Source: Motiliproteus sediminis (GTDB taxonomy: Bacteria; Pseudomonadota; Gammaproteobacteria; Pseudomonadales; Balneatricaceae). From it: 64,000 nt of DNA. Shown here piece by piece: positions 9,435 through 22,149 of this stretch. The translations under genes and the position numbers were made by a program. The stretch spans positions 620,001 through 684,000 of the forward strand of contig NZ_JAERQK010000001.1 in the NCBI RefSeq assembly GCF_017912535.1, given 5' to 3'. Position 1 is the first letter of the stretch. Every line of letters starts with the position of its first letter. The notes under the pieces are model-generated. The model was given only the letters and a program-made list of their open reading frames with translations. It made no database searches and was not told where the DNA came from.

Positions 9435-10430
9435 TTACTGCTCCACCAGAAAACCGATCCGCTCTTCCAAAGAGACCAGCGACTCGGCGGTAAACATCAG
9501 CAACAGATGAAAGTTCATGCCGTACTCCTTGATGCCGTAATGGATCTCAATCACCAACAGTTCCACCTCGCTGTCCGTCTGCAGCAACGGCTGATCAGTT
9601 AAATTGCTTCCGCGGGCCAACACCGCAGGGTGACCAACACTGAAACTCAGATCCAACTGTTCCCTGAATCCAGCCAAACAGGCGCCGATCAAGACATTGC
9701 TCACATCCATCAACAGATCGACTTCGAGCGCAGGCGAAAGCTCGGCTTCGACCGCCATCATCTGCGCCATGTCGGCGAACTGCGCATCGGAACACAGCAG
9801 CAGCGCCTCACCGGAAACGCTGCAGCCAACAAATCCCTGACTAACCACCGAGCATGGCTGCGACTTTGCGATGGTGCCCACACGGGCAGGCAGATCCCGT
9901 TTCCTGATCCGGTCAACCCTGGGGATAGGCAGATCCACAAACACGCCCAGCACTTTGGCCAACAGTGCAGCGGCCTGCCCCATCGCCACGTTGGCGACCT
10001 CCTGGTAGCCCTCGTTGAGATCAAACTCCAGGTCGACAACCTGGCGAGTCGAACCTCGCAGCTCCTCCAGCACGCCATACTGGGCAAGAATCTCTTCAAC
10101 CACCGCCGGATTGACAGGCTTGATGATAAAATCGAGCGCACCAAGCTCCTGCACCCGTGCCCGGGCCTGTTCCTGCACATCCCCGGAAACTACGATAACC
10201 ATGGTAGGCAGATCGCGCGCACGGACAATTTCAAGCACCTGATAGCCGTCCATCACCGGCATATTCAGATCAAGAAACAGAATATCGGCCTTGCCTGCTT
10301 CGATGGCGGCCACCGCCTCGATCCCGTTTGCGGCAAAACTGATATCCACGTCCCAGTCGGTAGGTAAAGAGCGTGCAAGCTGCTTGCGTGCAAATCCGGA
10401 ATCATCACAGATCAGAACTGGTAACGACAT
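9435..10430 (-). CDS. Response regulator with CheC/CheX-like phosphatase domain
   Basis: A 331-aa protein. The N-terminal receiver (1-120) has D9-D10, the phospho-acceptor D54 (LFLDLNMPVMDG) and K104 (FIIKPVNP). The C-terminal part (about 130-331) resembles CheC-type phosphatases; DLLMDVSNVLIGACLAGF corresponds to the family's E/D-x-x-N helix, with Asp in place of the usual Glu. CheC proteins dephosphorylate CheY, so this may be a self-limiting or partner-directed phosphatase. No histidine kinase or chemotaxis operon is adjacent. It is first in a two-gene unit with the diguanylate cyclase. Confidence 0.8.
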   Translation of the reverse strand: MSLPVLICDDSGFARKQLARSLPTDWDVDISFAANGIEAVAAIEAGKADILFLDLNMPVMDGYQVLEIVRARDLPTMVIVVSGDVQEQARARVQELGALDFIIKPVNPAVVEEILAQYGVLEELRGSTRQVVDLEFDLNEGYQEVANVAMGQAAALLAKVLGVFVDLPIPRVDRIRKRDLPARVGTIAKSQPCSVVSQGFVGCSVSGEALLLCSDAQFADMAQMMAVEAELSPALEVDLLMDVSNVLIGACLAGFREQLDLSFSVGHPAVLARGSNLTDQPLLQTDSEVELLVIEIHYGIKEYGMNFHLLLMFTAESLVSLEERIGFLVEQ

Positions 10431-10530
10431 TACAACTATCCAGTAAGAGAGACGGAACTAACGGGCGTGAAGAAGGTAGCGCCAGACGCGAGTTCAAGCA
10501 TAGATCTAAATCAATACCCGAACCATAAAC

Positions 10531-10562
10531 AAAAAAAGAGCGGCCGGAGCCGCTCTTTTTAT
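10531..10562 (-). terminator. Terminator after sucD
   Basis: Inverted repeat AAAAAGAGCGGC / GCCGCTCTTTTT with loop CGGA, about 15 nt beyond the sucD stop. It carries a T-run on the minus strand and closes the sucCD transcript. Confidence 0.92.
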
Positions 10563-10576
10563 CTGCACCGGGGGTG

Positions 10577-11449
10577 TTACCAGCCGGTAACTTCTTTCAG
10601 TGCATCACCAATTTGGGCCAGAGAACGTACGGTTTTAACACCGGCGTCGGCCAGAGCGGCAAACTTCTCGTCAGCGGTGCCTTTACCGCCGGAGATGATC
10701 GCGCCGGCGTGGCCCATCCGCTTACCAGCCGGTGCGGTGACACCCGCGATGTAGGACACAACCGGCTTGGTGACGTTGGCTTTGATGTAAGCGGCCGCTT
10801 CTTCTTCAGCAGTACCGCCGATTTCACCGATCATGACGATCGCTTCAGTCTGCGGATCTTCCTGGAACAGCTTCAGGATATCGATGAAGTTGGAGCCCGG
10901 GATCGGGTCGCCGCCGATACCGACACAGGTGGACTGACCGAAGCCAGCGTCCGTAGTCTGCTTAACCGCTTCATAGGTCAGGGTACCGGAGCGCGAAACG
11001 ATACCGACTTTACCCGGCAGGTGGATGTGCCCGGGCATGATGCCGATCTTACACTCGCCGGGAGTGATGACACCCGGGCAGTTCGGACCGATCAGGCGAA
11101 CGCCCAACTCGTCACACTTGACCTTGCACTCCAGCATATCCAGAGTCGGAATGCCTTCGGTGATGCACACGATCAGCTTGATGCCGCCATTAGCCGCTTC
11201 CAGGATAGAATCCTTACAGAATGCAGCCGGTACGTAGATAACGGACGCATCGGCGCCAGTCGCTTCAACGGCTTCCGCAACGGTGTTGAATACCGGCAGG
11301 CCCAGATGAGTCTGACCGCCCTTTCCAGGAGTTACACCACCCACCATCTGGGTGCCGTAAGCGATCGCCTGCTCGGAGTGGAATGTACCCTGACCACCGG
11401 TGAAACCTTGACAGATCACCTTGGTGTCTTTGTTGATCAGTACGCTCAT
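10577..11449 (-). CDS. sucD: Succinyl-CoA synthetase alpha subunit
   Basis: A 290-aa subunit of the TCA-cycle enzyme that converts succinyl-CoA to succinate with formation of ATP or GTP. The CoA-binding fold starts [22 protein letters not shown]. The phosphohistidine loop has H247 in [19 protein letters not shown]. Length matches the family. It starts 3 nt after the sucC stop, as expected for translational coupling of the two subunits, and a terminator follows. Confidence 0.98.
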   Translation of the reverse strand: MSVLINKDTKVICQGFTGGQGTFHSEQAIAYGTQMVGGVTPGKGGQTHLGLPVFNTVAEAVEATGADASVIYVPAAFCKDSILEAANGGIKLIVCITEGIPTLDMLECKVKCDELGVRLIGPNCPGVITPGECKIGIMPGHIHLPGKVGIVSRSGTLTYEAVKQTTDAGFGQSTCVGIGGDPIPGSNFIDILKLFQEDPQTEAIVMIGEIGGTAEEEAAAYIKANVTKPVVSYIAGVTAPAGKRMGHAGAIISGGKGTADEKFAALADAGVKTVRSLAQIGDALKEVTGW

Positions 11450-11452
11450 TGC

Positions 11453-12619
11453 TTATTTCCCCTCCGCTGCTTTAACCGCTTGCTGAGCCGCGTCAGTCAG
11501 GCTGGTTGCGGCGATGATGTCGAGACCGGAATCGGCCAGTACCTGCGCACCCAGTTCAGCGTTGTTGCCTTCCAGACGCACCACGACGGGCACTTCCACG
11601 CCCACTTCCTTAACAGCAGCGATGATACCTTCTGCAATCAGGTCGCAACGTACGATACCGCCAAAGATGTTAACCAGAACCGCTTTAACCGCATCGTCGG
11701 ACAGAATAATTTTGAATGCTTCCGCCACGCGCTCTTTGGTCGCGCCGCCGCCCACATCCAGGAAGTTGGCCGGGAAGCCACCGTGCAGCGCAACGATGTC
11801 CATGGTACCCATGGCCAGACCCGCACCGTTTACCATGCAGCCGATGGTGCCGTCGAGAGCCACGTAGTTGAGCTCCCACTTGGCGGCGTTGGCTTCACGC
11901 TCGTCGTCCTGAGACGGATCGTGCATCTCCTGCAGATCCTTGTGACGGTAGACGGCATTGGAGTCGATCACGACCTTGGCATCCAGGCAGTGCAGGTTGC
12001 CAGCGTCGGTGATAACCAGCGGGTTGATCTCCAGCAGCGCCAGGTCCTTATCTTTGAACATGGTCGCCAGACCCATGAAGATCTTGACGAACTGCTTGAT
12101 CTGGTCGCCCTGCAGCCCCAGTTTGAAGGCCAGTTCACGGCCCTGGTAAGGCTGAGGACCTGCCAGCGGATCGATGGTCGCCTTGAGGATTTTCTCCGGG
12201 GTCTCTTCCGCTACTTTCTCGATCTCAACACCACCTTCAGTGGAGGCCATGAATACGATACGGCGTGAGGAACGGTCGACAACCGCACCCAGATAGAGTT
12301 CTTGAGCGATATCGGTGCAGGTTTCGACCAGAATTTTGGTGACCGGCTGACCGTTGGCGTCTGTCTGGTAGGTTACCAGACGCTCGCCCAGCCACTTTTC
12401 CGCAAACGCTTTGGCTTCGTCAGGGGAGTCAACCAGCTTAACGCCGCCCGCTTTGCCGCGGCCACCAGCGTGAACCTGTGCCTTAACGACCCACTTGTCG
12501 CCGCCGATGCGCTTACAGGCTTCAGCCGCTTCCTTGGGAGTTTCAACCGCCTCTCCCTTGGACACCGGCAAGCCGTACTGGGCAAACAGTTGTTTTCCCT
12601 GATACTCGTGAAGATTCAT
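11453..12619 (-). CDS. sucC: Succinyl-CoA synthetase beta subunit
   Basis: A 388-aa ATP-grasp subunit, the same length as E. coli SucC. It starts [19 protein letters not shown], carries [17 protein letters not shown] (nucleotide binding), LEINPLVI and the C-terminal ligase domain with [17 protein letters not shown]. It pairs with SucD. A 114-bp gap containing a GC-rich hairpin separates it from lpdA, so sucCD may be partly uncoupled from sucAB-lpdA. Confidence 0.98.
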   Translation of the reverse strand: MNLHEYQGKQLFAQYGLPVSKGEAVETPKEAAEACKRIGGDKWVVKAQVHAGGRGKAGGVKLVDSPDEAKAFAEKWLGERLVTYQTDANGQPVTKILVETCTDIAQELYLGAVVDRSSRRIVFMASTEGGVEIEKVAEETPEKILKATIDPLAGPQPYQGRELAFKLGLQGDQIKQFVKIFMGLATMFKDKDLALLEINPLVITDAGNLHCLDAKVVIDSNAVYRHKDLQEMHDPSQDDEREANAAKWELNYVALDGTIGCMVNGAGLAMGTMDIVALHGGFPANFLDVGGGATKERVAEAFKIILSDDAVKAVLVNIFGGIVRCDLIAEGIIAAVKEVGVEVPVVVRLEGNNAELGAQVLADSGLDIIAATSLTDAAQQAVKAAEGK

Positions 12620-12699
12620 GTCTAGATCCGTTGTGTTTACAGTGTATTAAATTCCGTGATCGCAATAGCGACCACCGTGGTGAGTGCCGCTAAACACTC

Positions 12700-12722
12700 G
12701 TCGGCCGCCCTGAGGCGGCCGA
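12700..12722 (-). terminator. GC-rich hairpin between lpdA and sucC
   Basis: Inverted repeat CGGCCGCC / GGCGGCCG with loop CTGA, just past the lpdA stop. There is no T-run on either side, so it is more likely an attenuator, pause site or mRNA-stabilising hairpin than a full terminator. It could set different levels of lpdA and sucCD mRNA. Confidence 0.5.
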
Positions 12723-12733
12723 AATCTAAAGCT

Positions 12734-14182
<1,449 letters not shown>

Positions 14183-14208
14183 CTATCAGTAACCTTTTGG
14201 GTTTCTAG

Positions 14209-15417
<1,209 letters not shown>

Positions 15418-15465
15418 GTTTATTCCTTTATCTAATTCGATCTAACGGGGCTCTGCCGCGGCCCG

Positions 15466-18297
15466 TTAGCCGTTGAGGGCATCGTTAACCAGCTTCTCTT
15501 GTTCCTCGACGTGCTGCGACATATAGCCGGAAGCCGGAGCTGCCGATGCCGGACGTGCAGAAACATCGAGATAGAGTTTCGGGTTCAGTTCATGCAGCAC
15601 GCTGCGCATGTGGTGCTGACTACAGTACCAAGCACCCTGGTTGAGGGGCTCTTCCTGACACCAGACCACCGACTTGACATTGCTATAGGGCTTGAGCGCC
15701 GTCATCAGGTCCGCTTCAGGGAACGGATAGAGCTGCTCCAGGCGCACAATAGCGACGTCTTCAATACCCAGCTCTTCGCGCTTGTTGTAGAGGTCGTAGT
15801 AAACCTTGCCACTACAGAGCACAACGCGCTTGACCTTCTTCGGTGCCAGATCGTCCACCTCGGGAATCACGGTCTGGAACGAACCATCACACAGCTCTTC
15901 CAGAGTAGAGATCGCTTGCTTGTGGCGCAGCAGGCTCTTCGGTGACATCACCACCAGCGGCTTACGTAGCGGACGGATCACCTGACGGCGCAGCATATGG
16001 AACACCTGCGCAGGAGTCGTCGGCACACACACCTGGATGTTGTGCTCGGCACACAGCTGCAGGTAACGCTCCAACCGCGCCGATGAGTGCTCCGGCCCCT
16101 GCCCTTCATAACCATGCGGTAGCAGCATGGTGAGACCGCACAGGCGCGCCCACTTGTGCTCACCGGAGGTGATGAACTGGTCGATCACCACCTGGGCACC
16201 GTTAGCGAAGTCGCCAAACTGCGCCTCCCAGATCACCAGCGCGTTGGGCATGGTAGTCGCGTAGCCGTATTCGAACGCCAGCACCGCCTCTTCCGACAGG
16301 AAGGAGTCATGGATGGTCATGCGTGGCTGGTCGTCGGACAGATTCTGCAGCGGCACAAAGGTGGACGCGTCCTTCTGGCTATGCAGCACCGCGTGGCGGT
16401 GAGAGAAGGTGCCACGCCCAACGTCCTGACCCGTGAGACGAACCGGATGGCCTTGTGCCAGCAAGGTAGCGTACGCCATGGTCTCGGCGAAGCCCCAGTT
16501 GATCGGCATGGCGCCCTGACCCATCTTGACGCGATCTTCGTAGATCTTCTGCACCTGACGCTGAACCACGAAACCTTCCGGAATCTGGGTCAACTTATGG
16601 GACAGATCCTTGATCAGCTCGGCATCTACCCGGGTATCACAATCGTGGGTCCACTCATGGCCCAGATACGGAGTCCAGTCTACGAACAGCTCTTTATTCG
16701 GCTCGCTGACCAAACTGTTGACCACATGCTGGCCATCTTCGAGCGACTGGCGGTAGCTGGCCTCCATCGCCTTGTTTTCTTCATCGCTGACCACGCCCTC
16801 GGCGATCAGCTTGGCGGCGTAGAGCTCACGCGTAGTCTTCTGTTTCTTGATCTGCTGATACATCAGCGGCTGGGTGCCGGACGGCTCGTCCGCTTCGTTA
16901 TGGCCGCGGCGACGGTAACACACCAGATCGACCACCACGTCTTTATGGAACTCGTTACGGTAATCCAGCGCCAACTGGGTCACAAAGCGCACGGCTTCCG
17001 GGTCGTCACCGTTAACGTGGAAGATAGGTGCCTGAACCATCTTGGCAACGTCGGTACAGTATTCGGTCGAGCGGGAGTCTTCACGCTTGTTGGTGGTAAA
17101 GCCAACCTGGTTGTTAACCACGATATGAATGGTACCGCCGGTCTTGTACGCCCGGGTCTGCGACATCTGCAGGGTTTCCATCACCACGCCCTGGCCTGCG
17201 AAGGCCTGGTCACCGTGGATATTGACCGGTACTACAGTACTGCCAACAGTGTCTTCGCGACGATCTTGGCGAGCGCGTACCGAGCCCTCGACCACCGGCG
17301 CAGAGATCTCCAGGTGGGATGGGTTAAACGCCAATGCAATGTGCACTTCGCCACCTTCAGTCATCACGTTGGACGAGAAGCCCTGGTGGTACTTCACGTC
17401 ACCGGATGTTTCCAGCGTGCGCTTGCCTTCAAACTCTTCGAACAGTTCGCGCGGATTCTTGCCAAAGATATTAACCAGCGTATTCAGCCGGCCACGGTGG
17501 GCCATGCCGATAACAACTTCTTTGGCGCCCTGCTTGCCTGCGCGCTGTACCAGGGTATTCAGTGAGACTATCAGCGATTCGCCCCCTTCCAGCCCGAATC
17601 TTTTGGCACCGGCGTAGCGCGAGGCCAGATACTTCTCCAGACCCTCGGCAGCCACCAAGCGTTCAAGAATCATGCGCTTCTTCTCTGGCTCGTCCTCCGG
17701 GTGCGAGCGAACCGGCTCCAGGCGCGACTGTATCCAGCGCTTCTCCTGGGTATCAACGATGTGCATATACTCGGCGCCGATAGTAGCGCAGTAGGTCAGC
17801 TTCAGGTCGTCGATAATAGTTTTAAGCGGCGCTTCTTCCGGGCCAAAAAACAGTGAACCCAGTTGGAAGGTGGTATCCAGGTCTGCTTCAGACAGCTCGT
17901 GGAAGCGCAGATCCAGATCGGGCACCTGCTCACGCTCGGCCAGTCCCAACGGATCAAGATTAGCGACCTGATGACCACGAACCCGGAAGGCGTTAATCAT
18001 GCGCAGCACACGAACCTGTTTCTTCTCGTGCTCAGAGCTTACGCTGGAGACGGGAACAGGGTGCGACTTGCGCTGATTTTTGGACAGATACAGAAAGTGT
18101 TCGCGGATGGCAGAGTGAGGAACGTCTTGAGTGACGGTTTCCTGCACCCGGGGGAGTTTTTGAAATTCTTCACGCCACTCTGGTGGGACAGCGTTCGGAT
18201 CTCGGAGGAAGATCTCGTAAAGCTCTTCGACGTAGGCCAGATTCCCACCGGAAAAGTGGGAGCTTTTCCACATCAGCTCCATTATGCCTTCTTGCAT
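15466..18297 (-). CDS. sucA: 2-oxoglutarate dehydrogenase E1
   Basis: A 943-aa thiamine-diphosphate enzyme that decarboxylates 2-oxoglutarate and succinylates the lipoyl group of SucB. The chosen start gives MQEGIMELMWKSSHFSGGN, which lines up with the start of pseudomonad SucA. Visible motifs are GMAHRGRLNTLVNIFGK, the ThDP motif around GDQAFAGQGVVMETL, and the C-terminal transketolase domains (GQDVGRGTFSHRHAVLH, EYGYATTMPNALVIWEAQFGDF, cut here). A terminator lies between sdhB and sucA, so sucA may have its own promoter in the 270-bp gap. Confidence 0.98.
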   Translation of the reverse strand: MQEGIMELMWKSSHFSGGNLAYVEELYEIFLRDPNAVPPEWREEFQKLPRVQETVTQDVPHSAIREHFLYLSKNQRKSHPVPVSSVSSEHEKKQVRVLRMINAFRVRGHQVANLDPLGLAEREQVPDLDLRFHELSEADLDTTFQLGSLFFGPEEAPLKTIIDDLKLTYCATIGAEYMHIVDTQEKRWIQSRLEPVRSHPEDEPEKKRMILERLVAAEGLEKYLASRYAGAKRFGLEGGESLIVSLNTLVQRAGKQGAKEVVIGMAHRGRLNTLVNIFGKNPRELFEEFEGKRTLETSGDVKYHQGFSSNVMTEGGEVHIALAFNPSHLEISAPVVEGSVRARQDRREDTVGSTVVPVNIHGDQAFAGQGVVMETLQMSQTRAYKTGGTIHIVVNNQVGFTTNKREDSRSTEYCTDVAKMVQAPIFHVNGDDPEAVRFVTQLALDYRNEFHKDVVVDLVCYRRRGHNEADEPSGTQPLMYQQIKKQKTTRELYAAKLIAEGVVSDEENKAMEASYRQSLEDGQHVVNSLVSEPNKELFVDWTPYLGHEWTHDCDTRVDAELIKDLSHKLTQIPEGFVVQRQVQKIYEDRVKMGQGAMPINWGFAETMAYATLLAQGHPVRLTGQDVGRGTFSHRHAVLHSQKDASTFVPLQNLSDDQPRMTIHDSFLSEEAVLAFEYGYATTMPNALVIWEAQFGDFANGAQVVIDQFITSGEHKWARLCGLTMLLPHGYEGQGPEHSSARLERYLQLCAEHNIQVCVPTTPAQVFHMLRRQVIRPLRKPLVVMSPKSLLRHKQAISTLEELCDGSFQTVIPEVDDLAPKKVKRVVLCSGKVYYDLYNKREELGIEDVAIVRLEQLYPFPEADLMTALKPYSNVKSVVWCQEEPLNQGAWYCSQHHMRSVLHELNPKLYLDVSARPASAAPASGYMSQHVEEQEKLVNDALNG

Positions 18298-18567
18298 TTA
18301 GACGACCCTGTACATAGGGAGCAGGCGCCCAAAGGGCAACCCATATTTCAACGACTGACGAAGCGCAATCCGGCCGTGCCGGGCCCGCTCGGGGAACGCC
18401 GCCCCCTGATTCATAGTTGCTTTTGTCTAGTTATGGCGAATACCGCAAACCCGCGGGGGCCAACACGATATTCGGCGCCAAGTCTACAGGACTTGAGGGC
18501 CTGTAAATATAATGCTTTCTACTAACAAACTAAAGGCGATTCCGCCCCGCAAGCCTATATTTCAGGC
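18298..18567. other. Intergenic region between sdhB terminator and sucA
   Basis: About 270 bp upstream of sucA with no supported gene. Because a strong terminator follows sdhB, a sucA promoter is expected here. AT-rich words such as CATTATATTTACAG occur on the minus strand, but I could not assign a well-spaced -35/-10 pair. Confidence 0.4.
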
Positions 18568-18602
18568 AAAAAAAATGGTGCGCAATGCGCACCATTTTTT
18601 CG
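18568..18602 (-). terminator. Terminator after sdhB
   Basis: Inverted repeat AAAAAATGGTGCGC / GCGCACCATTTTTT with loop AAT, 8 nt past the sdhB stop. It has a T-run on the minus strand and separates sdhCDAB from sucAB-lpdA. Confidence 0.92.
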
Positions 18603-18609
18603 GTCCGGT

Positions 18610-19314
18610 TCAGGTTGCCTGTTGAAGCAACATATTCCGGATTTTTCCGATCGCCTTGGTGGGGTTGAGCCCCTTGGGACAGACATTGACACAGTTCATG
18701 ATGCCGTGACAGCGGAACACGCTGAACGGGTCATCAAGCTCAGCCAGACGCTCACGCGTAGCGGTATCACGACTGTCGGCCAGGAAGCGGTAAGCCTGCA
18801 GCAGACCTGACGGCCCGATAAACTTATCCGGATTCCACCAGAACGACGGGCAGGAGGTGGAGCAGCATGCACAGAGAATACACTCGTACAGACCATCCAG
18901 CTCTTCACGCTCTTCGGGCGACTGCAGACGCTCGATCGCCGGTGCCGGCGTATCGTTGATCAAGTACGGCTTGATCTTCTCGTACTGCTTGTAGAACTGG
19001 CTCATATCCACGACCAGATCGCGAATTACCGGCAGTCCCGGCAACGGACGCAAAACCAGCTTGTCGTCCTTCACTACCGCCGACAGCGGTGTGATACAGG
19101 CCAGGCCGTTAACGCCGTTGAGGTTCATACCATCGGAACCACACACCCCCTCACGACAGGAGCGACGGTAAGCAAGACTGGGATCCTTATCCTTCAGCAG
19201 CTGAAGCAGATCCAGCACCATGATGTCTTTCCCACCCGGGATATCGATATGGATATCCTGCATGTAAGGCGCATCATCGACCTCGGGATTGTAGCGATAA
19301 ACACTTACCAGCAT
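18610..19314 (-). CDS. sdhB: Succinate dehydrogenase iron-sulfur subunit
   Basis: A 234-aa subunit that carries electrons from FAD to ubiquinone through three clusters. The [2Fe-2S] ligands lie in YRRSCREGVCGSDGMN and GLAC (about 55-77). The [4Fe-4S]/[3Fe-4S] ligands are in CILCACCSTSCPSFWW and CHGIMNCVNVCPKGLNP (about 145-215). Length is normal. It follows sdhA after 12 nt and ends the sdhCDAB unit at a strong terminator. Confidence 0.98.
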   Translation of the reverse strand: MLVSVYRYNPEVDDAPYMQDIHIDIPGGKDIMVLDLLQLLKDKDPSLAYRRSCREGVCGSDGMNLNGVNGLACITPLSAVVKDDKLVLRPLPGLPVIRDLVVDMSQFYKQYEKIKPYLINDTPAPAIERLQSPEEREELDGLYECILCACCSTSCPSFWWNPDKFIGPSGLLQAYRFLADSRDTATRERLAELDDPFSVFRCHGIMNCVNVCPKGLNPTKAIGKIRNMLLQQAT

Positions 19315-19326
19315 GTCATAACCCCC

Positions 19327-21099
19327 TTAGTAGGTACGCGCTTTGGGCGCGAAGGCTTCAACGGTCTTCGGCGCGAAGTTAACATCACGCTTGCCAACGC
19401 GCTTCTCACCCGGGAAGAACAGGGAGTGCTTCAGCCAGTTCTCGTCATCACGCTCGGTAAAGTCGTTACGCGCGTGTGCGCCCCGACTCTCTTTACGCTC
19501 TTCAGCGGCAATCGCAGTCGCTTCAGCCACCTCCATCAGGTTGTCGAGCTCAAGAGCCTCGATCCGCGCAGTGTTGAAAGCCAAACTCTTATCTTCCAGA
19601 TAAGTATTTGCAACCCGCTCGCGCAGCTCTTTCAGCATACCCAGACCTTTCTGCATGCTTTCGCCGTCGCGGAATACACCAAAATACAGCTGCATGGTCT
19701 TCTGCAGATCAGCACGAACCTCAGCCACTTTTTCACCAGAGGTGCTGTTATTCAGGCGATCCAGACGAGACATGGCAGCCTCAAGGTCTGATTCGCTGGC
19801 ATCCATTGCCGAGTAACCCTCTTTGAGAGTCTTCTCGATCTGGATACCGGCAGAGCGGCCGAATACGACCAGATCCAGCAGCGAGTTTCCGCCCAGACGG
19901 TTAGCGCCATGAACAGAGACACAAGCCACTTCACCACAAGCGTAAAGACCGTCGATCTCGACATCGTTGCCGTTGGCATCGACGCTCAGCGCCTGACCGC
20001 CCACATTAGTGGGAATACCACCCATCATGTAGTGACAGGTCGGCACAACCGGGATCGGCTCTTTAACCGGATCGACATGAGCAAAGGTCTTGGATAGCTC
20101 ACAGATACCAGGCAGACGGCTATGCAGCACCTCTTCGCCCAGGTGATCCAGCTTCAGGAACACGTGATCCCCCTCGGGACCGCAGCCGCGACCATCGAGA
20201 ATCTCGAGCACCATGGAGCGCGCAACAACGTCACGGCCGGCCAGATCTTTGGCGTTCGGTGCGTAACGCTCCATAAAGCGCTCGCCATCCTTGTTGATCA
20301 GGTAACCACCTTCACCACGACAACCCTCGGTCACCAGCACACCTGCACCAGCGATACCGGTCGGGTGGAACTGCCACATCTCCATGTCCTGCGCCGGGAA
20401 ACCGGAGCGCAGCGCCATACCCACACCATCGCCGGTGTTGATCAATGCGTTGGTGGTTGACTGGTAGATACGGCCAGAACCACCAGTAGCCAACACGGTC
20501 GCAGCCGCCTTGATATAGACGGTTTCACCAGTTTCGATACAGATAGCAATACAGCCAACCACAGACCCCTTGGCGTTTTTAACCAGGTCTACGGCGTACC
20601 ATTCATTAAAGAAGGTGGTCCCTGCTTTCAGGTTGGCCTGATACAGGGTGTGCAACAGCGCGTGACCGGTACGGTCGGCAGCTGCACAGGTGCGGGCAGC
20701 CTGACCGCCCTCACCGAAATTCTTGGACTGACCACCAAACGGGCGCTGGTAGATGCGACCGGACTCGGTACGGGAGAACGGCAGCCCCATGTGATCCAGT
20801 TCAAATACCGCCTGCGGACCCACGCTACACATGTACTCGATAGCGTCCTGGTCACCGATATAGTCGGAACCTTTAACGGTATCGTACATGTGCCAGCGCC
20901 AGTCATCATTGGGATCAGCACTGGCGATTGCGCAGGTAATACCACCCTGGGCAGATACTGTGTGAGAGCGCGTCGGGAAAACCTTGGTCACACAGGCGGT
21001 TTTCAGACCTGACTGAGCCAGCTGCAGTGCCGCGCGCATACCCGCGCCGCCGCCGCCAACCACGATAGCATCAAAGCTAAGCGTACGAAGTTTAGACAT
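19327..21099 (-). CDS. sdhA: Succinate dehydrogenase flavoprotein subunit
   Basis: A 590-aa catalytic subunit that oxidises succinate to fumarate. The FAD-binding motif is [22 protein letters not shown]46 in [11 protein letters not shown] is the expected site of covalent flavin attachment. The succinate site includes [21 protein letters not shown] (split here from 241) and the C-terminal [18 protein letters not shown]. The gene starts 3 nt after the sdhD stop. Confidence 0.98.
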   Translation of the reverse strand: MSKLRTLSFDAIVVGGGGAGMRAALQLAQSGLKTACVTKVFPTRSHTVSAQGGITCAIASADPNDDWRWHMYDTVKGSDYIGDQDAIEYMCSVGPQAVFELDHMGLPFSRTESGRIYQRPFGGQSKNFGEGGQAARTCAAADRTGHALLHTLYQANLKAGTTFFNEWYAVDLVKNAKGSVVGCIAICIETGETVYIKAAATVLATGGSGRIYQSTTNALINTGDGVGMALRSGFPAQDMEMWQFHPTGIAGAGVLVTEGCRGEGGYLINKDGERFMERYAPNAKDLAGRDVVARSMVLEILDGRGCGPEGDHVFLKLDHLGEEVLHSRLPGICELSKTFAHVDPVKEPIPVVPTCHYMMGGIPTNVGGQALSVDANGNDVEIDGLYACGEVACVSVHGANRLGGNSLLDLVVFGRSAGIQIEKTLKEGYSAMDASESDLEAAMSRLDRLNNSTSGEKVAEVRADLQKTMQLYFGVFRDGESMQKGLGMLKELRERVANTYLEDKSLAFNTARIEALELDNLMEVAEATAIAAEERKESRGAHARNDFTERDDENWLKHSLFFPGEKRVGKRDVNFAPKTVEAFAPKARTY

Positions 21100-21102
21100 T
21101 AC

Positions 21103-21450
21103 TTATAATCCCCAAAGAACCTGAACACCCCAGACCAGATAGGTAAACATCGCGGTACCGCAGATTACCTGAAACAGGAAGCGAGGGCCGGTGGGCTTGA
21201 TGTAGTCGGTAGAGACACTCCACAGACCGATCCAGGCATGCGCACCCAGGGAGAGCAGCGCCAGCAAGGTAAACACCCGCATCCAGGTCTGATCAAAGAG
21301 TGCGCGCCACTGTTCGAAATCCAGGCCCGGATTAAACAGCAGGTAACACAGAACAAAGAGACTGTAGACGCCCAGCAACACCGCGGTGGCGCGCTGAATC
21401 ATCCAGTCATACAGGCCGCTACGACCAAAGCTTGTGATTGTAGTTACCAT
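21103..21450 (-). CDS. sdhD: Succinate dehydrogenase membrane anchor SdhD
   Basis: A 115-aa inner-membrane anchor with three membrane helices. I choose the ATG giving MVTTITSFGRSGLYDWM because other gammaproteobacterial SdhD proteins begin this way; an ATG two codons upstream is also possible. SLGAHAWIGLWSVSTDY holds the conserved His near heme b and the Asp-Tyr pair at the quinone site. It overlaps the end of sdhC by about 7 nt, which supports translational coupling. Confidence 0.93.
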   Translation of the reverse strand: MVTTITSFGRSGLYDWMIQRATAVLLGVYSLFVLCYLLFNPGLDFEQWRALFDQTWMRVFTLLALLSLGAHAWIGLWSVSTDYIKPTGPRFLFQVICGTAMFTYLVWGVQVLWGL

Positions 21451-21821
21451 ATCCACACTCCTGACAGAACAACAGCGGCAACACCGGCACCCAAGGTAAC
21501 CTTGGCAGCCAGACGGCCGGACTCAAGCTCTTCACAGTAGCCACAGTCCATCACCAGGTGCTTAACGCCAGCGAACAAATGGTAGAGCAACGCGGATACC
21601 AGGCCCCAGGCAATCAGCTTCGCAAAGAAGCTGTTCTGGAACATATCGGCAACGGCGTCAAAGCCCTGCTGAGACTCCAGCGACAGGTCGAACGCAAACA
21701 GCATAAAGGCAACTCCCACGAAGAGAATCACACCTGTGATGCGGTGCAGAATCGACGAAATCGCCGGCAAAGGTTGTTTGATCGTACGAAGATCGAGATT
21801 TACAGGTCTAGTTTTATTCAC
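21444..21821 (-). CDS. sdhC: Succinate dehydrogenase cytochrome b556 subunit SdhC
   Basis: A 125-aa heme b anchor, first gene of sdhCDAB. It opens with MNKTRPVNLDLRTIKQPLPA followed by SSILHRITGV, which carries the Ser and Arg of the ubiquinone site. The heme ligand His is in LLYHLFAGVKHLVMDCG. Three hydrophobic helices are visible. Its promoter must lie in the 426-bp gap shared with gltA. Confidence 0.96.
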   Translation of the reverse strand: MNKTRPVNLDLRTIKQPLPAISSILHRITGVILFVGVAFMLFAFDLSLESQQGFDAVADMFQNSFFAKLIAWGLVSALLYHLFAGVKHLVMDCGYCEELESGRLAAKVTLGAGVAAVVLSGVWIW

Positions 21822-21985
21822 GGCTCTAATTCACACTCTCTTGGCTCCCTCTCAGGGAGCTGATTAGAAGGACGTGCTAAAGAGTTTCGAAGGGCTGCTT
21901 TCGACTTGCGAAATCCTTTCCACCCCCCAGAACTTCGCCGCGGAAGTATATCGATTCCGCCCCGCAAAAACAACGAACCCAGTTG

Positions 21986-22000
21986 TAGACCAATGGTCTA
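21986..22000. promoter_or_regulatory. Dyad TAGACC-AAT-GGTCTA, candidate operator
   Basis: A perfect 6-bp-arm inverted repeat with a 3-bp spacer, between the divergent sdh and gltA genes. The GGTC/GACC half-sites are like those of FCD-type GntR repressors (FadR and PdhR sites contain GGTC...GACC), but here the arms are in the opposite order. A role as a TCA-cycle operator is inference. Confidence 0.4.
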
Positions 22001-22121
22001 ACCCGTGTTTATCCGACCACCCCACTCCGATTTACTTTCAACTAATTGGGAATACCTGTACCGGCAAATTGGCCCGAAAATTCGCTCATGCTGCGCTGCG
22101 GTAGTACGGCTTTTGGTGTAA

Positions 22122-22149
22122 TTGACTTTGGGTTTTTTGACTCTATAGT
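22122..22149 (+). promoter_or_regulatory. Sigma-70 promoter for gltA
   Basis: The -35 hexamer TTGACT (22122-22127) and -10 hexamer TATAGT (22144-22149) are separated by 16 bp. The predicted start near 22156 gives a leader of about 90 nt before the gltA ATG. Confidence 0.7.

Noticed and set aside
10574-12268. A 564-codon open frame on the plus strand across sucD and sucC
   Set aside because: It lies antisense to two clear genes, has no recognisable domain, and is explained by the codon bias of the sense strand.
12700-12722. Full rho-independent terminator between lpdA and sucC
   Set aside because: The hairpin is strong but has no T-run, so I list it only as a possible attenuator.
16156-17565. 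A 469-codon plus-strand frame opposite sucA
   Set aside because: Same shadow effect; the protein has no family features and no ribosome-binding site of note.
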